Assembly (NCBI GenBank): GCA_028820035.1
Contig: JAPPKI010000364.1
Coordinates: forward strand, 1-7,842
Direction: 5' to 3'
Origin: a bacterium
GTDB taxonomy: Bacteria; Actinomycetota; Acidimicrobiia; Acidimicrobiales; Bin134
DNA length: 7,842 nt
Shown here one piece after another: positions 4,658 to 7,842 of the stretch. Within the stretch, counting starts at the first letter, position 1. Each line of letters starts with the position of its first letter. The notes beneath the pieces were generated by a model, which worked only from the letters and a program-made list of their open reading frames with translations, ran no database searches and was not told the DNA's origin. Position numbers and translations under genes: made by a program.

Positions 4658-4699
4658 TTGGTACCACTTCACCGCCTGAAATCAAGTGGTACCACTTGA
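4658..4699 (-). promoter_or_regulatory. Palindromic operator pair over the promoter of the HTH gene
   Basis: TCAAGTGGTACCACTTGA (4682-4699) is a perfect 18-bp palindrome. A second site, TTGGTACCACTTCA (4658-4671), repeats its right half with 12 of 14 matches. The palindrome overlaps the candidate -35 (4685-4680) and the second site overlaps the -10 (4663-4658) of the leftward HTH gene, the layout expected for repression. The TGGTACCA core loosely resembles operators of GntR-type (HutC-like) regulators, which include Kor repressors of some Streptomyces elements; that link is inference. The sites are also within 100 bases of the probable element end and could bind recombination factors. Confidence 0.6.
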
Positions 4700-4725
4700 A
4701 CTCTAACGTTCTGAACTGGGGTTTT

Positions 4726-5085
4726 ATGGGGAATGAGTCCCAGCAGAACTGCTGGGTGGGCATCAGCCAGCCGGGCCACGATGACGCCGCGGCCCGCGAG
4801 GTCTTGGGTTCGCACAAGGTGATGTGGGGCTCCGACTACCCTCACAACGAGGGCACAGGGCCCTATACCCGCGAGCACCTGCGTCAGGTGTTCTGCGACA
4901 CCGATCCGGTGGAGCTCCAGCAGATTCTGGCCGGCAACGCCGCCGACCTGTACGGGTTCGACCTCGACGCCCTAGCCCCGCTGGCCGCCCAGCACGGCCC
5001 GACCCACGGGGAGATCGCCGTGCACCTCGACGAACTCCCCGCCGAGCCCAACGAGGCGCTGCTCAAGAACGTCATCGCCGCCTGA
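4726..5085 (+). pseudogene. 3' fragment of an amidohydrolase gene, 5' part missing
   Basis: The ~117 C-terminal residues match metal-dependent amidohydrolases (Amidohydro_2, TIM-barrel) common in Acidimicrobiia and mycobacteria. They include QNCWVGIS, then KVMWGSDYPHNEGTGPYTREHLRQVF with the WGSDYPH motif carrying the conserved metal/catalytic Asp. AGNAADLYGFDLDAL follows near the end. Full-length family members run to roughly 350-400 residues. The N-terminal barrel and metal-binding histidines are absent: upstream of about 4735 the open frame (back to 4531 and earlier) is antisense to the HTH gene and does not resemble the family. A product from ATG 4726 is unlikely to be active. The break probably marks where the mobile element entered, unless it is an assembly join. 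Confidence 0.75.
4739..4756. other. Dyad at the gene break, candidate attachment-site remnant
   Basis: CCCAGCAG (4739-4746) and CTGCTGGG (4749-4756) form a perfect 8-bp inverted repeat around AA. It lies where similarity to the amidohydrolase begins (codons for SQQNCWVG). Serine-integrase attachment sites are dyads around a 2-base core, so this could be an attL/attR centre. The same bases encode a conserved protein stretch, so the symmetry may be coincidental. Confidence 0.35.
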
Positions 5086-5162
5086 CAGGACTGGTTGACA
5101 ACAGAGCTAGCCGCATTGGCCTGATTCGCTCGCGTCCTTCGGCAAGCCCAAGAGACCCAAGG

Positions 5163-5191
5163 GGAACCAAAGACCATCGCTAGGCGTCGTT
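5163..5191 (+). promoter_or_regulatory. ECF-type promoter of the sigma factor operon (GGAAC-N17-CGTC)
   Basis: GGAAC (5163-5167) and CGTCGTT (5185-5191) are separated by 17 bases, matching the classic -35/-10 of ECF sigma factors. Transcription would begin around 5196-5198, exactly at the GTG (5197) of the downstream sigma gene. This implies autoregulation by the encoded sigma factor and leaderless translation. Confidence 0.7.
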
Positions 5192-5196
5192 GCCAG

Positions 5197-5733
5197 GTGA
5201 TGAAGACTATCCCTTGGATGGCTTCGGGAGTTTCAGAGGGCAACCAGCCGATTTGGTATGGGCCCACGGTAACTGGCGAGATTCCCCGGCTGACGAGCTT
5301 CGACGACCTGTACCGAGACGAATACGGGCCGATGGTCCGCCTTGCCCGCGGGCTGGTGGATACACAGGAGATCGCAGAAGAGATTGTCCAGGACGCCTTC
5401 GCCAGGGTGTACGAGCGCTGGAATCGGCTCGACAATCCCGGCGGCTACCTGCGCACCGCGGTGGTGAACGGCGCCCGCAGCGAGCTGAGGAAACGCGAAG
5501 TGAGGCGGCGCATCGGCATTCGGCCGTTCATTCCCCCTCAACCCGATGATCAGGACTACCTGCTTGATGCCCTCGACCAGCTCCCACCCCGTCAGAAGAC
5601 CGTACTTGTCTTGAAGTTCTACGCCGATATGACCGAGAAAGAGATCGCCCAGGCCATGGGAGTGCGGCCGGGCACGGTGAAAAGCGCCACCTCCCGAGGG
5701 TTGGCCGAGCTGCGAAAGGTGGTCGAACAATGA
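5197..5733 (+). CDS. ECF RNA polymerase sigma factor (SigE-family-like)
   Basis: This 178-residue ECF (sigma-70 group 4) factor directs RNA polymerase to stress-type promoters. Region 2 spans about 35-103: FDDLYRDEYGPMVRLARGLV, EIAEEIVQDAFARVYERW (the acidic 2.2 helix) and NPGGYLRTAVVNGARSELRKR. A short linker, IRPFIPPQPDDQ, precedes region 4 (about 121-176), where LDQLPPRQKTVLVLKFYADMTEKEIAQAMGVRPGTVKSATSRGLAELR holds the HTH. No extra C-terminal domain is present. GTG 5197 is preferred because the ECF promoter predicts a leaderless transcript there; ATG 5200 or a later start is possible, since the first ~30 residues are not typical of the family. The stop overlaps the next gene's start (ATGA), marking that gene as the likely anti-sigma partner. 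Confidence 0.88.
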   Translation: MMKTIPWMASGVSEGNQPIWYGPTVTGEIPRLTSFDDLYRDEYGPMVRLARGLVDTQEIAEEIVQDAFARVYERWNRLDNPGGYLRTAVVNGARSELRKREVRRRIGIRPFIPPQPDDQDYLLDALDQLPPRQKTVLVLKFYADMTEKEIAQAMGVRPGTVKSATSRGLAELRKVVEQ

Positions 5734-7700
5734 GCGACGAGCGCCGCACCCCTGAGAATCAGACTGCCGCCGACGATCAGGCTCTCGGCGAGGCCTTGGG
5801 CTCCGCAATCCGAGGACGTGTCGATACCCCGGCTGCCCGGCCGCCGGTGTCATCGATTGCCGAGCGGGCCGCCGCCCGGGCCAAAGCCCGCAACACACGG
5901 AGGGCCGTTGTGGGCATCGCCGCTTCGGTTGCCCTGGTAGCTGGCGGAATCACCGCCTGGAACGCCTTGGGGGATGATCAACCCACCGAGGTCATCGTGG
6001 TCGATGATCCCACTAGCTCTCCTGTGCCCGAGCCGAGCGCAGAACCGACCCCGGTGCCAACTTCGGAAACTCCGAGCGAGCCAGAAGTCGCCTCCCAGGC
6101 CGATCCTGAGGTTGGCTCCGAGCCCCCAACGCCGGAAAGCCTGTCCACCATCCCAGCGGTCGCCTGGACAGAGTTCGAGCCCGCCCAAGTTTTCGGAGCT
6201 GGCTTGCCCGACGCCCACCACATTTTGTCTGTAGGCGACGGTCGGATGCTGGCCCAGGTCTACGGACCCGACGGCAACCAGGTCATGGTGACTGAGAACG
6301 GCCGCGACTGGACCGTGGTTCCCATGCCACGATTCTTCACCCCCGACAGATTCGATATCGCTGGGGATCGCTGGCTGGTGACAGGTTCAAGATTCGACGA
6401 AACCAGGTTTGGCCCCCAGGCGTTCTTCTCTGATGACCGAGGAACCACGTGGACTGATCTCGCTTTCGACATTGTTGTTCCCGGCGAGACCTCCCGTGTC
6501 GAAGCCGCAGCGGTGTCCGGGCAGAACATGGTGTTGGCGGTCGAGAGCCGCGTCCACGCCGACGTCGCCGCGGTAATCGTGGCTCGCGGTCTAGTGCCCG
6601 ACAAGGAATCGATAAAGGGCTGGATGGGCGTGGAAGGCAACACGGTCAGCTTCACCCGAGACGAGTCGTCGCCGCCCGAGTCGTTTGAGCTCACCGCCGA
6701 GGAAGAGGATTTGCTCTACGGAGGCGATCGGAGCTTTGTCCGCATCTTTCACAGCGACGGAGGACCTGCGGAACTCGTGGCCGAGTATTCCGGCTGGGAT
6801 GTTGCCGGTTACGGCGCGACTGCTGGCTTCCACCTCATGGTGCTGGCCGACGAGGGGGCGCTGGAGCTCACCTCCTCAGATGGCCGCCAATGGAGCCAGT
6901 CTCCTCTGTCCACTGGTGATGGAACTCCCGTCGATCGCCTGTCCAACTACTACGGGTCATCCAATGAGACGGTCTGGACATCGGGTGGGGCAGCAGGCGA
7001 TTACCGAATTGAGCGTCTCAATGGCGTGTACACCGCCCCCCTAGCCGCTGAGCTTCCGAAAGGCATCGCCCATGTGAGTCGTTTCTCGGTCGGCCCTTCG
7101 GGCATCGCCATGGTGGCGGTGCCCGGAAGCTTCCCCGACGCTGACCTCGAGTTGACCTTGCGGGTGGCCAAAGACGGCTACGAACTGCGCTACGCCGAGC
7201 CCGAGGGCGGCTTTACCCTGTGGGATTTGACCGAGGACGCAGCCGTCTACGTGTTCGATGCCGAGGGCGAGCAGAGCAACATGCTCCCTGAAGGCATCCG
7301 GGTCGTGGAGGGCGGCGACGGCACCCCCGAACTGCTGGTCTTTGAGGATCCGGAGACCGGCGAACATCTTGTGTCGTTCACCAGGGAAGAACTGGAACCT
7401 TGGGCCAACGCTGAGAGCTTCTTGGCCGCGCCAGACATCAGACCCCAGCGGGTTGAAGCGTGGGTGGGATGGTCGGCCGACGGCACCAACTGGGTGTGGC
7501 AGACCCTTTCCGAAGCCTTTGGCCTGACCGGCCTCTCCGATGTTGAGAAAGAGCTCACCAACGTAGAACTGGCCGTGGGCAGCGACTTCGTAATTGCCAG
7601 GGTCGAGCCCTACCAAGTCGATCCCTCGGATTCCACGAACGAAGACGGCCTGATGCTCACCGGCGAATCCCCTCGTTGGTTCATCGCCACCGTGCAGTGA
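5730..7700 (+). CDS. Membrane-anchored putative anti-sigma factor with Asp-box outer domain
   Basis: This 656-residue single-pass membrane protein probably restrains the sigma factor encoded just upstream; the genes overlap by ATGA. Residues 1-58 form a charged cytoplasmic part (QALGEALGSAIRGRVD, AERAAARAKARNTRR). A transmembrane helix runs about 59-79, RRAVVGIAASVALVAGGITAW being flanked by positive charges on the inside. A Pro/Glu/Ser/Thr linker spans about 92-140. The rest is extracytoplasmic, with Asp-box or similar motifs at TENGRDW (188-194), SDDRGTTW (234-241, a perfect SxDxGxTW), SSDGRQW (382-388) and SADGTNW (582-588), as in BNR/sialidase-type beta-propellers. No zinc-binding HxxxCxxC anti-sigma motif is visible in the N-terminus. 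Propeller fold and signal sensing are inferred; anti-sigma role rests on gene order, overlap and topology. Confidence 0.8.
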   Translation: MSDERRTPENQTAADDQALGEALGSAIRGRVDTPAARPPVSSIAERAAARAKARNTRRAVVGIAASVALVAGGITAWNALGDDQPTEVIVVDDPTSSPVPEPSAEPTPVPTSETPSEPEVASQADPEVGSEPPTPESLSTIPAVAWTEFEPAQVFGAGLPDAHHILSVGDGRMLAQVYGPDGNQVMVTENGRDWTVVPMPRFFTPDRFDIAGDRWLVTGSRFDETRFGPQAFFSDDRGTTWTDLAFDIVVPGETSRVEAAAVSGQNMVLAVESRVHADVAAVIVARGLVPDKESIKGWMGVEGNTVSFTRDESSPPESFELTAEEEDLLYGGDRSFVRIFHSDGGPAELVAEYSGWDVAGYGATAGFHLMVLADEGALELTSSDGRQWSQSPLSTGDGTPVDRLSNYYGSSNETVWTSGGAAGDYRIERLNGVYTAPLAAELPKGIAHVSRFSVGPSGIAMVAVPGSFPDADLELTLRVAKDGYELRYAEPEGGFTLWDLTEDAAVYVFDAEGEQSNMLPEGIRVVEGGDGTPELLVFEDPETGEHLVSFTREELEPWANAESFLAAPDIRPQRVEAWVGWSADGTNWVWQTLSEAFGLTGLSDVEKELTNVELAVGSDFVIARVEPYQVDPSDSTNEDGLMLTGESPRWFIATVQ

Positions 7701-7746
7701 CGACGAACTCGTCCTCGACCTCGGACAGGACGCTGGAACTGCTGTA

Positions 7747-7842
7747 GGGGGGTGGTGGGGGCCCACCCCCCCCACCCCCCCCCCGGGGGGTTAAGGGGGG
7801 TTCTTTGTTTGAAAGCAGCAAAAACCCAAAAAAAAATTTTTT
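7747..7842. other. Low-complexity contig end, probably unreliable sequence
   Basis: The last bases are runs of G, C, A and T: a G-run, C-runs of 8-10, GGGGGG, then A9 and T6 at the very end. A fold-back-like G-rich/C-rich stretch, GGTGGGGGCCCACC, sits at its start. Nothing here looks coding. It resembles low-coverage or chimeric sequence at the end of an assembled contig. A G/C-rich terminator after the gene ending at 7700 may be hidden inside it. Confidence 0.65.

Noticed and set aside
5095..5100. Perfect TTGACA, a possible housekeeping -35 for the sigma factor operon
   Set aside because: No acceptable -10 lies 16-19 bases downstream (GGCCTG region), while the GGAAC-N17-CGTC site fits better and predicts the start codon.
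7041..7775. Long leftward frame opposite the anti-sigma gene
   Set aside because: It is antisense to a gene with clear membrane and Asp-box features, and it starts in the unreliable contig end.

Overview
The window reads as high-GC actinobacterial DNA. GC-rich third codon positions, GTG starts and 4-bp start/stop overlaps support this. The amidohydrolase remnant and the ECF sigma factor style would suit an uncultured Acidimicrobiia-like or mycobacteria-like lineage, but that placement is inference. The last ~95 bases are homopolymer-rich and look like an unreliable contig end, so this is probably a draft or metagenomic contig.

Positions 1 to about 4,740 look like part of an integrated mobile element: an actinobacterial integrative element, prophage or satellite. 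The left end holds the tail of an unknown gene, a strong hairpin, and two small unknown rightward genes (351-533, 563-937). A small leftward gene (985-1233) faces them. Next comes a ~740-base, mostly non-coding stretch with two copies of a 13-bp motif, each upstream of a TATA-like box. The stretch ends in a dense cluster of CTACC/GGTAG repeats (about 1844-1952).

A leftward replication operon follows: an excisionase/AlpA-like HTH protein (3750-3965), a primase-polymerase (2983-3753) and a RecA-like AAA ATPase/helicase (1976-2986). The three overlap by 4 bp each (GTGA) and are likely translationally coupled. The ~430 bases upstream of the operon are the most intriguing part. They hold a textbook UUCG-loop terminator just before the first gene, a perfect 12-bp hairpin, and a perfect 12-bp inverted repeat bracketing both. 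This resembles a transcription-attenuation leader controlling replication, analogous in concept to satellite phage P4 immunity. A second AlpA-like HTH gene (4393-4641) lies near the right end, with a perfect 18-bp palindrome over its probable promoter.

From about 4,740 on, the DNA looks chromosomal. First is the 3' end of an amidohydrolase gene whose 5' part is missing, with a dyad (4739-4756) at the break that could be an attachment-site remnant. Next is a two-gene regulatory operon: an ECF sigma factor (5197-5733) and a 656-residue membrane-anchored partner (5730-7700), overlapping by ATGA. The partner has one transmembrane helix, a Pro/Glu/Ser linker and an outer domain with Asp-box (BNR-like) motifs. 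A GGAAC-N17-CGTC promoter sits so that transcription should begin at or near the sigma gene's GTG, implying autoregulation and leaderless translation. No integrase, capsid, terminase large-subunit or conjugation gene is visible, so the type of element cannot be settled from this window.
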